Shown in pieces: positions 27,150-42,869 of a DNA stretch of 64,000 nucleotides. The notes beneath the pieces are model-generated. The model was not told the DNA's origin. It saw only the letters and a program-made list of their open reading frames with translations, and did no database searches. Source of the DNA: Glandiceps talaboti (lineage: Eukaryota; Hemichordata; Enteropneusta; Spengelidae); NCBI RefSeq assembly GCF_964340395.1, contig NC_135551.1:1486001-1550000 (forward strand). The letters run 5' to 3'. Position numbers and translations under genes: made by a program. Within the stretch, counting starts at the first letter, position 1, and every line of letters begins with the position of its first letter.

Positions 27150-27624
27150 TGCATCTGAGATGGCTACAATGTATAGATGTCTATTTCATATAAGTATCTG
27201 AGATGGCTACAATGTATAGATGTCTATTTCATATAAGTATCTGAGATGGCTACAATGTATAGATGTCTATTTCATATAAGTATCTGAGATGGCTACAATG
27301 TATAGATGTCTATTTCATATAAGTATCTGAGATGGCTACAATGTATAGATGTCTATTTCATATAAGTATCTGAGATGGCTACAATGTATAGATGTCTATT
27401 TCATATAAGTATCTGAGATGGCTACAATGTATAGATGTCTATTTCATATAAGTATCTGAGATGGCTACAATGTATAGATGTCTATTTCATATAAGTATCT
27501 GAGACGGCTACAATGTATAGATGTCTATTTCATATAAGTATCTGAGATGGCTACAATGTATAGATGTCTATTTCATATAAGTATCTGAGACAGCTACAAT
27601 GTATAGATGTCTATTTCATATAAG
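27150..27624. repeat. 43 bp minisatellite, about 11 near-identical copies
   Basis: Units read GTATCTGAGATGGCTACAAT followed by GTATAGATGTCTATTTCATA and TAA. Only single substitutions (GAGACGG, GAGACAG) are visible across 11 units, so homogenisation or expansion is recent. It starts at the truncated end of the preceding family B piece. Confidence 0.97.
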
Positions 27625-27714
27625 CATTTGATTATATTGATATGTCCTTTCATAGTGATTCCAATGTTAGCAAATTTACCATCTTCTCGAAAACCCAAAA
27701 TGTTTTACTTGCTT

Positions 27715-28936
27715 TAATTAATGCCTTTGATAAGGGCAAAGTTTTGAGATTGTCATTCCTACAGACAATTGTTGGAATACAACAGAACATATACAATAAG
27801 TTATTTTTTCTCATTGATTGCTATTTGCCCATTGCTGTTAGTGATCTCCTGGCCAACGACAACATGTAATGTGAAGCTTTATAGAACGTTGTAGCATAGC
27901 ACTCACCGTAGAAAGAGTTTTAATGGCCAAAAACAAAATTGTTTCTGGTCAGCGCCCATCACTTAAGTACCCCTTCCTGTGTTAGTTTTTTCTTCCATAT
28001 GCCAATTCAGTCTGCAGATGAAAGGGAAAACACAAAAGTAAGTCTCCCTACATTAATTGCCACCAGTGAAGACAACTGCAAAACTAATCATGAACTAGCC
28101 TATGACATCTGCCCCACATACACACTTGCTGTAAAGTACTAAATAAAAAGAACAGTAACTGCAATGATAAGTAGATTGTGCATCGTCGCACCACTTTGGA
28201 CATTTCCTGACGAGAAACTATTTTTTCCTTTTTAGTGGCCTACAAAGATATGCCAATAACTTATTAGAACTAAAAGCTACATCAATAATATTTTCAGGAC
28301 AAGTGCACTTTGGTATCGCAAATGTGTGTATCAAATTATATTGAATTTGAAGCGTGCATTCTTGAGATATAGCCTAATTACCGAAAACCATTAATTATGT
28401 AAATTGCTTGTTAATATTCATGGGATACCGAAACCTAATCAGTTCTTGTCATTACCCTACAGAACACATGCAATAAATTTCGTTTGAATTGAGCCAGTCG
28501 ATTTTTAGAAAATGGTGATAAAGAACACCACTTTAGACATTTCCTGACCAGAAACTATTTTTTTCTTTTTGTGACCTCCCGAAAATATGCCAATAACTTA
28601 TTAAAACTAAAAGGTACATTAGTAATATTTTCAGGACAGGTGCGCTTTGGTATCGCAAATGTATGTACCAAATTATAATGAATTTGAAGTGTACATTCTT
28701 GAGATATACATTTGTAGCCTAATTACCGAAAACAATTAATTGCGTAAATTGCTCATTAATATTCATGAGATGTTTACCAAAACCTAATCAGTTCTTGCCA
28801 TTACCCTACGGAACATGTGTCCAAAATTTTGTTTGAATTGAGCCAGTCGTTTTGGAGAAAACGATGACACAGACAGGCAGACAGACACACACACACAGCC
28901 TTTCACCCACTAAATACATCTCTTCCTTACGGAAGA
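27715..28936 (+). mobile_element. Family C repeat, long copy
   Basis: Begins near GATAAGGGCAAAGTTTTGAG. It contains two monomers about 340 bp apart ('CATTTCCTGACGAGAAACTA', 'CAGGACAAGTGCACTTTGGT', 'TTAATTATGTAAATTGC') and a short CAGA/CA tract. It ends CACCCACTAAATACATCTCT with the stem-loop CTTCC-TTAC-GGAAG and an A run. Compared with the copy at 42027, about 190 bp near 27959-28150 is extra. The frame there (27939-28142) is not recognised as coding. Confidence 0.75.
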
Positions 28937-29645
28937 AAAAATGAGTATGCTGCATCAACTTGATAAAGTCTTGTCTGTGTTAGTTCTATCAGTTCTAAGT
29001 GTTGACAGATTAACAGGCCAAGCAGTGTCAATAGAATCAACTGCTAATATCAGTAGTGAAATTACAAAACAGTTAATCATTTGCTAAAATACTTTGATAT
29101 CAACTGTATCTACTGCATTACGTAATAGGCATCAAGATTTTAATACCATACATGTATGTTGTTACAGAGAAAAGTCTACTTCAAAGTGAAAAGTAAATGC
29201 AAAATGGAGTAAATACAAAATGGACTCCAACGCGGCCCTTATTGTACACCAAAGAAGATAACTCCACCAGAAAAGATGAATCATAGAGAAGTTAAAAGAT
29301 ATCAATAAATAAAATAAAAAGATGTCGTAGGAATGTGATCACAATGATATATCAGATAAAACAAATCTAATGAAAATTTTTAGTTATTGTATTACTTGAC
29401 AATGAAATGTTTCTAGAAATTGCAATTTCATACATTAATATTGCCATGCAACTAGGCTGTTCGCTAATGGCACTAGAGCAAGTGTTCATATAAAGTAGGT
29501 GTTCAGATTAAAGAGGTCAATATTAAATTAATATAATGTTGAATTGGAAGGAACAATGACTTTCATGTTCCATTATGGTTTGTCAAGATGGCATGTGCAA
29601 AGTACAATACGGATTATCTACCACAGCTAACTTATTGTTTAATTT
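28937..29645. other. unassigned sequence
   Basis: AT-rich unique DNA. Confidence 0.4.
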
Positions 29646-30775
29646 TTAGAACAACTTTAACTTCTTAGATTCAGTAGTGCTATAGGCATGGCAAAGTATG
29701 TCTGTGTGTGTGTGTGTAAACAACTTAAAGTCAAAAACTACTGGACTGAATGCCATGATATTTGGTAGGTCCATTATCTTGGGTGGCTAGTTGGGAAATT
29801 GTTCAAATCAAAATGATCTTACCACCGATGTATGATTTGGGTAAAAAAATGTGATTTTTGGTCAAAAATGTTAAACTCAAAAACTACTGGGAAGATCAGG
29901 CTGAAATTTGTTGGGAATTCTACATTCTTAGGGGTGTTTAGATTAAGAATTATTCATGACATGGTGATCCCATCAGAGATTAGCAAATAAGGAATAAAAA
30001 TGTAATTTTTTGGTTAAAATCTTTAATTCCAAAAGTGCTTGGCTGATCTGGCTGAAAGTTTGCAGCGATGTTTCTGGGGATGTGCAAAGCAAGAGATATT
30101 AATTATATAATGATCCAACGATTCATATGCAAATTAGGGCTAAAAAACATGATGTTTTAGGTTAGATGTCCCTATATTAGGCAGTTAGGAGTGTACATAA
30201 ATGTTGTTTTATTGATCTTTATATTAAGTCACTAAACATTTTATGGGGTACTTAACGTAAACGTAACATGTGCATGTGGCTTGGAAACATTCTCCAAGTT
30301 CTAACACAAACTTAACGATAGGTAATTGGTTCAAGGTATATTATGCCCGTCTTTCTAGTGGACGATGCAAATGATTTTGGTATTGGACTTTACCTCTCAA
30401 ACTACTGGGGATGAAATTTGGTAATGATTCTAAAAGTGTTAGTCTGCAAATTGTGAGTGTGTCATACTTAAAATATACAAATATTCCATGCCCATAGCAA
30501 CAGGTAAACACTAAAACAGTAACATATAATGTGTATAACATCAGTGAAGGAAATTCAAATGAATGAGCATTCCAAAAATGCATGCAGCTATGCCTAGCAA
30601 TAAGACGACACCCATAGCAACAGTTAAATGGTGGTGTACATTGTATTTTGCAGATATAACACCACGGATGGGGAGTAAATGTTCAAAAAATGTATGCAAA
30701 TATGCATATCACAAACCGCATTTCATAATACAAAATTAAAGTTTACTCTCAACAGTTGTGCTACAATACCATTAC
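29646..30775 (+). mobile_element. Family B repeat, full-length
   Basis: Starts TTTTTAGAACAACTTTAACT with partner GATTCAGTAGTGCTATAGG, then a short (GT)n and both monomer types in order. The 3' end CAACAGTTGTGCTACAATAC is intact, although its stem-loop is altered (ACCATTACATTAGCAC). Confidence 0.85.
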
Positions 30776-31016
30776 ATTAGCACTTTTATTTCATGTTGTC
30801 ATATGACCAGATTGAGACATTGTTTCATTAACCATACTTACTGTGTTTCTTCCTGCTGCAGTGCATAATTCAATATCCAATGTCTGGCATTGACAACAAT
30901 TTGTTACTAAACAAGGCGATTATAATAATTGTGTGTTTGTAACGCTACATTAATTGTCTACAGTACTTTAGATATATTTTGTTTGCTTTGTGGCCTAGGC
31001 TGTGTGTTCTTCCCCA
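30776..31016. other. unique sequence and first unit of a 56-57 bp direct repeat
   Basis: Only the last 50 bp (GATATATTTTGTTTGCTTTG, TGTGTTCTTCCCCA) resembles the direct repeats found after 31870. Confidence 0.5.
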
Positions 31017-31326
31017 CACAGGGGCGTGTAATATTTCATAGATTGTTGTTTTCTTATTGCTTAGAATGCCGTTTTCTTAGGAAAATACCTTACGAATCTT
31101 GCTGCTACAAATGTATCAATCTCTATACTACTAAGAAATATTAAAGGGCGGTCATCTTGTTTCGTTAACCTTTCAAATTTGAACAAAACATGCACATTTG
31201 ACATTCACATTTGCAACAAAAACATACCCGCATGAAGAATAGGTGCCTAGTAAAGTTATACACTATCACTGGGGGCAAAAAATGCTTTTGTAACAAGAAA
31301 AATGGACCATTTACAATAAGTGAGCA

Positions 31327-31345
31327 CTGTATAAACTCCTCTGTA
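31327..31345. repeat. internal 19-bp inverted repeat, left arm
   Basis: CTGTATAAACTCCTCTGTA is repeated exactly as its reverse complement at 31723-31741. The arm contains TATAAA, so it could act as a core promoter facing inward from each side, or mark an older nested insertion. No target duplication flanks the pair. Confidence 0.85.
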
Positions 31346-31485
31346 TGTCAAAGGCAAGTCAAACGATGTACTGAGCCGTCAAATGTTCATTACTGATTGG
31401 CCCAGAAAGGGGCGTTGACTAATGACGTCAGATGGCCGCTACATTTCAAATTCAGAAGCACGTCCCTATCACTAAACCCGGAACC

Positions 31486-31517
31486 ATGGATCGCGAAAAG
31501 TTCACCACAGGTTCCTG
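31486..31517 (+). CDS. possible first coding exon inside element H
   Basis: ATG in a strong context (AACCATGG) reads MDREKFTTGS and reaches TG|GTGAGT, a good splice donor. Upstream lie TGACGTCA (31423-31430) and TATAAA (31331). Without later exons it cannot be assigned: it may be the remnant first exon of the element's transposase, a captured host promoter with first exon, or coincidence. Confidence 0.3.
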
Positions 31518-31869
31518 GTGAGTACACTTGTACGATTTCCAATACAACTGCATTTTTACCGTGTCAAACTGTGAATCTATGTATACTGAAATTGATTTCA
31601 TTTTTGGTGGCCCATAAAGTAGTGATGCTTCCGGGGAATTTGAAGGGCTTTCATTATATAAGCTTAGGCGTAGTTTCGAACAGCCAATCGGCAACGAGCT
31701 GATTATTCAAAATAGCTGGACGTACAGAGGAGTTTATACAGGGTCGTGAATCGATGTCCTCCCTTGTCTCTTCCCTTTACATGTAGGAATATATATTAAT
31801 CAAAAGGTTGTTATATTTAGTCTGTAGACCTGGAAAACAAAAATCTATGAAATATTACACGCCCCTGTG

Positions 31870-31990
31870 CTTCCCCACCCATCCTAGATATATTTGCTAG
31901 TGGACTTGGCTGTGTGGTTGACATCTTCCCCACCCATCCTAGATATATTTGCTAGTGGACTTGGCTGTGTGGTTGATATTTTCTCCACTC
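31870..31990. repeat. 56-57 bp direct repeats, target of element H
   Basis: CTTCCCCACCCATCCTAGAT and ATATTTGCTAGTGGACTTGG are repeated in tandem, with a further diverged unit before the element. It is a short array split by the insertion. Confidence 0.85.
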
Positions 31991-35984
<3,994 letters not shown>

Positions 35985-36050
35985 AAAAGAAAGGTGACAC
36001 ATGTAGAAATTGAACCCACATCCCCTAACCTCTAGTCAGAGTTTTTTATT
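35985..36050 (-). mobile_element. possible tRNA-derived SINE fragment
   Basis: On the minus strand, CTGACTAGAGGTTAGGGGAT is followed by GTGGGTTCAATTTCTACATG. This resembles the anticodon-loop to B-box portion (GGTTCRANNCC) of tRNA-derived SINEs. The A-box side is missing. Confidence 0.3.
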
Positions 36051-37636
36051 ATCTTTAGTGTCTGTTTGTTTCCTTTGAAAAGAATTTAAAATGTTAGTAT
36101 TGAAATCAGCAATTTGATTACAGGTAAAATTTAGCGTAAAAAGTGTGACCAGACATAGAACATATTATACTGGTATTAGAATAGACGAACACTTGGACTA
36201 TTAAATACTAACATCTGTCAGTAGGATGTACAATCAAACATAGTATAGCCATTTCAGCATATTCCAAACCACAAATAGTTTACAAGTTTATTCCTGTAAA
36301 ATAAAATAAATTTAGAGTTGTTCTGTAATGACTGTGAAGTAACATTATCTCAAAGAAATATATATAAAAAAGCATAACAAGAACTGTTATAAGTGAAACT
36401 ACAGCATAGAAATAAAAAAACACCAGCGACAACAACCACAATGTTACATAACCACAACCACTCCTACAGTCAAGCCAATCATTTGGTTTTCTCAAGGACT
36501 TAGACAGTTATGTGTGGGAATAAACCTCCCAATCTATTATTGTTATGTGTTTGAGAGTAATTTTACTATTGACAGAACTGGTTTTGTGTACTTTTAGTTA
36601 CTATGATGGTAATAATTATGTTTTATGGGTTTGCATGACATCATTTTTGTTGTGTGGCTTAGATTGTTGTGTTCAGTCTTTATGTAGTGTATGGCTATAT
36701 GCAGTGTCATGACCAGTGTATGTATGTATGTATGGTTATACACAGACAATACTGGCACAAGTGGAACTAGAACTAGGATGCATGTATGGTATGAGTCGGG
36801 ACACTTATACTGGCAGTACACTGTCCTACCACAGAACTCAGGTTGTTGTATCAATACCTGAAAAGATAATTTTACACCCTTATCTTCTGAAACATATTTT
36901 TTCCAAAGAAAAGAGATTTGAAAAATAGCTTGTCTTTGTTCTTCTGATACAATTTTTTAAAGCCATATTGCTTTCATTACAGGTTGCTTTGCTCATCACA
37001 GTTTGAAAGGAAATTTATAAAATATAAAATTGAGGGAGATTGACCACAATGAATTCACAATAATTGTTTCTGCTGAACACAGTTTTGTTATAGTTGTGAG
37101 TTGATCTCAGACTTTGTAAGTTATCTTCTTGGTATAAAATAATATTCTGATGTAAATCACACAAAAATGGAAATCAATCTATGTCAAAAATTCAAATCGT
37201 TCATAGAAAAAATCAAACAAAAGTGTTTTATTCTTGATATGAATTAAAGAATGTATGTTTTATACAATAACTGACATACTTTTGATAAAAATATTGCCAA
37301 TTTATGTAGTTTTTAATGTATAATTTCTACTGGAATGAATGAGCAAGTAAATTATGATTCCAATCAAACCATGATACTTGATTTTTTAGATTATCACAAC
37401 AAATTTTCATTTCACTTTCCTTTTTTCTCTAAATTAGCTTCTTCCTTTCTCTGTAAAAAGAAGTATTGCTACATTTCCTTTGCCTTCCCTTCAAAAATAT
37501 GAAAGGCATAAATGTATTTTTATTCTTTTGACGTTCCTTACATGTTTGTGTTGACTACTTCACCCTTATGTGCTATAATGGGTCAAAACATGAAAAAACA
37601 ATTATGTAATTCTAAAATGAGATTTCCAGTTTCTGA
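36051..37636. other. unassigned AT-rich unique sequence
   Basis: No exon or repeat family is recognised. Confidence 0.4.
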
Positions 37637-37792
37637 CAATTACTAGAAATAGTTTATGTAGGTGGAAATCTCTGGAATTCGTTACCTGAACATGTAAAGC
37701 TGGCTAAAACTGTTAAACTTCAAAGACAATTACAGAGACATTTCTTCTGCCTAGCAGTTACTTTATTTATCTGGAGGTATAAAAAAATGTAA
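37637..37792 (+). pseudogene. C-terminal end of a LINE reverse transcriptase ORF
   Basis: The frame reads GGNLWNSLPEHVKLAKTVKL and then QRQLQRHFFCLAVTLF before stopping at TAA. WNSLPxxV, followed by a hydrophobic/basic stretch ending in a 'QLxRHF'-like motif, is the usual C-terminus of ORF2 in CR1/L2/Jockey-type non-LTR retrotransposons. An upstream in-frame TGA and the lack of any polymerase motif show that only the extreme 3' end remains, as expected of a 5'-truncated insertion. The 3' UTR is the duplicated segment that follows. Confidence 0.7.
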
Positions 37793-37978
37793 AAATATGT
37801 GTATTTTGTGTCCTAATGTATTTTAGAATTTGTAAGTGGACTTTTGCATGATCGTCGATTGTCGATTTGATGGAAAGTTGACCCTTCAACGTTTTGTGTT
37901 GTTTGTAATGCTTATTGAGTTTTTACCCTGAATAAAAATATTTTATTATAATAATAATAATAATAATAATAATTATTA

Positions 37979-38025
<47 letters not shown>

Positions 38026-38453
38026 TTGTAAGAAAATGTGCTACACATACATCTCAGCACATTTTACAAACTGAAGTTAAAACATTGCAAAAGTAAAGAA
38101 AATGACAGCATACACACAGAGGGACTAACTATAAAACTGACCCACTAAAATAATTCACATTGTATGAAAACTGACAAGTGAAAATCAATCACTTCCAATA
38201 AAACCAACCAGTTAAATTAAATTTAGCAGTTACTTTATTTATCTGGAGGTATAAAAAAATGTAAAAATGTGTGTATTTTGTGTCCTAATGTATTTTAGAA
38301 TTTGTAAGTGGACTTTTGCATGATCGTCGATTGTCGATTTGATGGAAAGTTGACCCTTCAACGTTTTGTGTTGTTTGTAATGCTTATTGAGTTTTTACCC
38401 TGAATAAAAATATTTTATTATAATAATAATAATAATAATAATTATTATTATTA

Positions 38454-38500
<47 letters not shown>

Positions 38501-38696
38501 TTGTAAGAAAATGTGCTACACATACATCTCAGCACATTTTACAAACTGAAGTTAAAACATTGCAAAAGTAAAGAAAATGACAGCATACACACAGAGGGAC
38601 TAACTATAAAACTGACCCACTAAAATAATTCACATTGTATGAAAACTGACAAGTGAAAATCAATCACTTCCAATAAAACCGACCAGTTAAATTAAA
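37753..38696 (+). repeat. 472-bp tandem duplication of a LINE 3' end
   Basis: Two head-to-tail copies (37753-38224 and 38225-38696) are nearly identical. Each contains AGCAGTTACTTTATTTATCT, a GATCGTCGATTGTCGATTTG block, AATAAAAATATTTTATTATA, then a self-complementary (AAT)n-(ATT)n tract and (TTTA)n. The few differences visible are in the microsatellite lengths and single bases (AATATG/AATGTG, CCAACC/CCGACC). The duplication is therefore recent or gene-converted. Confidence 0.95.
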
Positions 38697-40189
38697 TTAC
38701 TTGAAATGTTGTCTAAAAAGATGTCTTTAAACTACGTTTAAAAATGTCAAAAGTCTTTGTATTTCTTATTATTATTTCAAATAATAATAGGGTTTTTATC
38801 ATTATGAAAATTAAAACTGTAATTCAAACTCAGTTTAATACTCCATGTTTCAAAACCATTACTTACATTCACAACACAAAACCATTACTTATATTCACAA
38901 CACAAAACCATTACTTATATTCACAACGCAAAACACATCGCCAGAAAAGTACTGTCACTGAAATTCATACCAAATCATTAAGTTTCCAAGATTTGTCACC
39001 TATCTTTCAAAATATACAAAGAATTTGTCATTATCTTCCACATTACATCAGAAAATGATCGACCACCACTGCAATGTCGGACATTGGATCAACCTTCACA
39101 ATGTCGGGCGTTGGGTTAACTGACAGCTTACCTCGATAGCGGAGTTTGCACATGATAAAATACAAAATGTAAGATTTTAAATGTTTACAACTTTGTGATT
39201 ACTTTTTATTATATTTGATATCTTCACTTTGTAATGAGTAATTGTCACAAAATGACTCTGTGATATTGCAAATTTCAGAAAATGTTATATTGTATATTTA
39301 TAGATCCTTCATCATGTCTAAAACTAAAGATTACTGAAATAATCATTTTACTAGTCTTGGCAACATAATTTGAACATCTTGAAAATAATGTAAACATACA
39401 AGATTGACTATTCATGGACTCTGGGTGCATATAGCATCAAGTGAAATTTCTACTCACACATACAGTAATATAAGCCAATTGTGGTACATGTCTTATAATG
39501 CAGATGAGCCATTTGCGAAAACCTAGGATTCTCTTCCTAGAAATTTTTTGAGTAGAAATGTCACTTGTAACATTATCATGTAAAAGTTTGACTATAGACT
39601 TGTTAGTATATCATGTCCCAATTTCTTGCTATTATTCCAATTTGTACAATTACCACGGCAATTTAATTACAATACTGACATCAAGTAGGCAAGTCCTTCT
39701 TTTGACTTCATATTCTAGTCAGTTATGTTCAACCATTAAGTGAGAAATTGACTCTTTAATACTCATCTTTGATATCTGGTTTTCAAAAAAAGGTTGATGG
39801 TAATAATTAGGACTGCCATGTGAATGGAAACTTTAATACTATTATCAAAACATTGCTGTGTATTAATGATACAAAATAGGCAACACTCAAAAACAACTGT
39901 AAGACTTTCCACATGACAAATGTTTTCGCTGAGCCAATGCTAATATCATAAACATACCAAACTCATCACCCATCTATTTGTTTGTCTGTAGTTTTGGAGA
40001 CAAATCTGTTTTCAAGCTAAAAATCATCTCATAAAAAGATCTAGATCTTGTCAGAATCAAGGCTATATTCTATGAACAATCATTGCCTTGACATCGATTC
40101 AACTTGATCGGTACGTACTCAGAACACTTCATGTTTGCAAGAACTTACTACCGCTGATTGTACAGTGTGACTATCAGAGCTAGGTTATG
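38697..40189. other. unassigned sequence with a 27-bp triplet repeat
   Basis: Three copies of AAAACCATTACTTATATTCA-CAACAC occupy about 38852-38932. The remainder is unique AT-rich DNA. Confidence 0.5.
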
Positions 40190-40585
40190 CAAACTAACCG
40201 TGGTTGTGTTGAACTATAAACTGTGGTTGCATTGAACTAACCGTGGTTGTGTTGAACTACCCGTGGCTGTGTTGAATTATCTGTGGTTGCGTTGAACTAT
40301 CCGTGGTTGTGTTGAACTATCCGAGGTTGCATTGAACTATCCGTCATTGTGTTGAACTACCCGTGGTTGTGTTGAACTATCCATATTACACTGAACTATC
40401 TGTGGGTCATGTATCTGTGTGAACTATTGGTGATTGTATTGAACTATTCGTGGTTGTGGGAGCTATATATCTGTGCTTGTGTGAACTATATCCACAGTTG
40501 TATGAGCTATAATATATCTGTGCTTGGGTGAACTATCCACAGTTGTATGAGCTATAATATATCAGTGGTTGTGTGAACTACCTTA
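40190..40585. repeat. degenerate 20-29 bp minisatellite
   Basis: About 15 units of GAACTATCCGTGGTTGTGTT vary in length and sequence, with longer GAGCTATAATATATCTGTGC versions toward the right end. Confidence 0.9.
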
Positions 40586-41113
40586 GTGATGAACATAGAT
40601 TAATTACTGCATGATAACAAAATATGGATGTTATTATTTATGATAACTATTAACATATAAATATGAACTGAACCAGATGAAAATCTGACATCTATTTAGA
40701 ATGAGACAATTTGTAAGAAGTAAGAAGCTATTGAGATATAGGGAAATAGTACTACAAAAGAGATAGCAATTGCATGATGTAATTTACAAATTTTCATAGA
40801 CGAACCTGGTCTGGAACATAGATTACAAAGAGATTTCAGTTGCGGTAGGCCAACCACTGAATGTATTCTTGTGCAATAGTTCTATTATGTGCAAAGACTA
40901 TCACATACCCGATTTAAACTGAATGCCTCTCATAAAGGAATCACTAGTTATGCAAATTACTCGTTAAAACTAAAAAAAACTACTATGGTAACAGGCTTTT
41001 TTTGGACAAGTGTGCTTTCTTAGGTTAATGTACATGTATATGCCAAATTATGCGGAATTTGAAGAGTGCATAACACTGCTTAATTACTGAATATCGTTCG
41101 TTATTCAAAATAC
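40586..41113 (+). mobile_element. unassigned sequence, then a family C/D-like fragment
   Basis: From about 40912 there is a family C-type start (CCGATTTAAACTGAATGCCT). Monomer sequence follows (GGACAAGTGTGCTTTCTTAG, GCCAAATTATGCGGAATTTG). It breaks off where the inverted-repeat element begins and seems to resume after 42870. Confidence 0.5.
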
Positions 41114-42869
41114 TCATCAAAGTGTATGTAAATAGGTTTCCAAAGTTTCCGACTTTTTGCCTGCAAATGCCGTAGTTTTCATAGGTGATTAAAGATTTGT
41201 GTGACATTTTTGACAAAAGTACGATATTAATTACGAAAAATGTTGGGGTTTTTTGGAAAAATTCCCGAAATTGCCGAAGTTGTTTATGTGTTTCATGACG
41301 TCACAACTAGAATGAACTTCAAATATGTCCGATTACATAACAAGCGATAGGAATATAGTAGTGTACAGCCCGACAAACCTCTGGCTCTGTTCTCACTCTC
41401 AGTCACATCCAACTGCTCTCAACCTTGCGAACAATGCATTAAATTTTGCATTTATAAATGACTGGTCTTCATTCACTGACAAGGAAACCAAAGTCATACA
41501 ATATGGTCATGAATATGTCTAAAAGGAAGTGCACTGTACTATAGTACCGTAGTACGTGCGCGTATGAGCATCATGGTATGAGCGGATTTTGTTTTTGTTA
41601 TTCATGGGCGCGGCGATATGGGCCAGTATGAAGACGTTGCTATCGCAATTAAAATCTCCATTATGTGGTACCAGCTCGTAACTTTATACTAGTATGTTCC
41701 TTGAAAGTGTAATTTATGTTTCTTATCTGGTGAAATAACTTTCAAATCAACAATTTAGGACTCGTAATCACAGCCAACAAAAGAAACGTTATCGTTGCCA
41801 GTGTGGTAATATGTAGTACACCAGGACGCAGCATCTTATCATTCATGATCGTTTTTCGTGAGTTTGAGAGTTGTGCAGTACTAAGACATCATTGAAAATG
41901 TTTGGAAACTCATCCTCATGAAAAGAAGCAAGCTGATTAGAACTTCCAAATCTTTTGTGAGAAAATCAGTGTAGACTCTAGCGTTGACGTCCCCCTGCCA
42001 GGCAATGTTAAGGCATGGTTAAACCAGATTTAAACTGAATGTCTTCCATAAAGGGCAAAGTTTTGCGATTGTCGTTCCTACAGACAATTGTTGGAATACA
42101 ACAGAACATATGAAATAAGTTATTTTTTGTCACTGATTGCACTCATTGCTGTTAGTGATCTCCTGGCCATCCACAACATGTAATGTGAAACTTTATAAAA
42201 TGCTCTAGCATAACACACTGTAGGCCAAAAAAAATTGTTTCTGGTCAGCACCCATTACAGTAAACAGTAACTGCAATGATAAGTAGATTGATTAACATTT
42301 GTTGAGAATGTCGCACCACTTTAGACAACATTTCCTGACGAGAAACTATTTTTTCCTTTTTAGAGGCCTACAAAAATATGCCAATAACTTAATAAAACTA
42401 TAAGCTACATTAGTAATATTTTCAGGACAGATGCGCTTTTTGTATCGCACATGTGTGAACCAAGGTATAATGAAGCGTGCATTATTGATATATATCATAA
42501 TTCCCGAAAACCATTAATTACGTAAATTGCTCTTTAATATTCACGGGATTTTTACCAAAACCTAATCAAGTCTTGCCATTACCCTACAAAATACGTCTTC
42601 AAAATTTTGACTTCCACCCACTAAATACATCTCTTCCTTACGGAAGCAAAAAAATGGACGCCGCGATCGTGTTCCGGCAGTGACGCAATTTTCCGAAGAC
42701 TCCCAAAGCAAAATGCTCATCGAAGATTTCCCAAAAATTGAATTTTTCACTATTAATATCGTACTTTTGTCAAAAATGTCATACAAATGTTTAATCACCT
42801 ATGAAAACCGTGTCATTTGCAGGCAAAAAGTCGGAAACTTTGGAAACCTATTTACCATACACTTTAAAG
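41114..42869. mobile_element. 1.75-kb element with long terminal inverted repeats
   Basis: The left arm (about 41114-41232) and right arm (about 42752-42869) are inverted copies. Both have AAATAGGTTTCCAAAGTTTC, CGACTTTTTGCCTGCAAATG, TTTTCATAGGTGATTAAA and GACAAAAGTACGATATTAAT. The interior has CpG-containing unique DNA (41290-42020) and a family C copy (42027-42651). No transposase is visible. It could be a foldback-type or MULE-like non-autonomous element. I could not define a target duplication. Confidence 0.55.
42027..42651 (+). mobile_element. Family C repeat, shorter copy
   Basis: Homologous to the copy at 27715: AAAGGGCAAAGTTTTGCGAT, ACAATTGTTGGAATACAACA, TTTCTGGTCAGCACCCATTA and the end CACCCACTAAATACATCTCT with CTTCC-TTAC-GGAAG. 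It has one interior monomer where the other copy has two, and lacks about 190 bp. Confidence 0.8.

Larger units (their letters stand above)
31017..31869. mobile_element. hAT-like DNA transposon, 853 bp, exact 8-bp target duplication (element H)
   Basis: The termini are inverted repeats of 37 bp with one mismatch, starting CACAGGGGCGTGTAATATTT. Both sides carry CTTCCCCA, an exact 8-bp duplication as expected of hAT insertions. Removing the element and one CTTCCCCA restores a direct-repeat unit of the flanking DNA. No transposase domain is visible, so it is presumably non-autonomous. It contains an internal 19-bp inverted repeat, a CRE and an ATG-to-donor segment. Confidence 0.88.

Noticed and set aside
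27150-27624. Regular direct repeats resembling a CRISPR array
   Set aside because: Units are contiguous without variable spacers, and the genome is eukaryotic. The same applies to the arrays at 2211, 12720, 13411 and 55072.
27939-28142. 67-codon frame in family C
   Set aside because: It lies in a segment absent from the other family C copy and has no recognisable motif.
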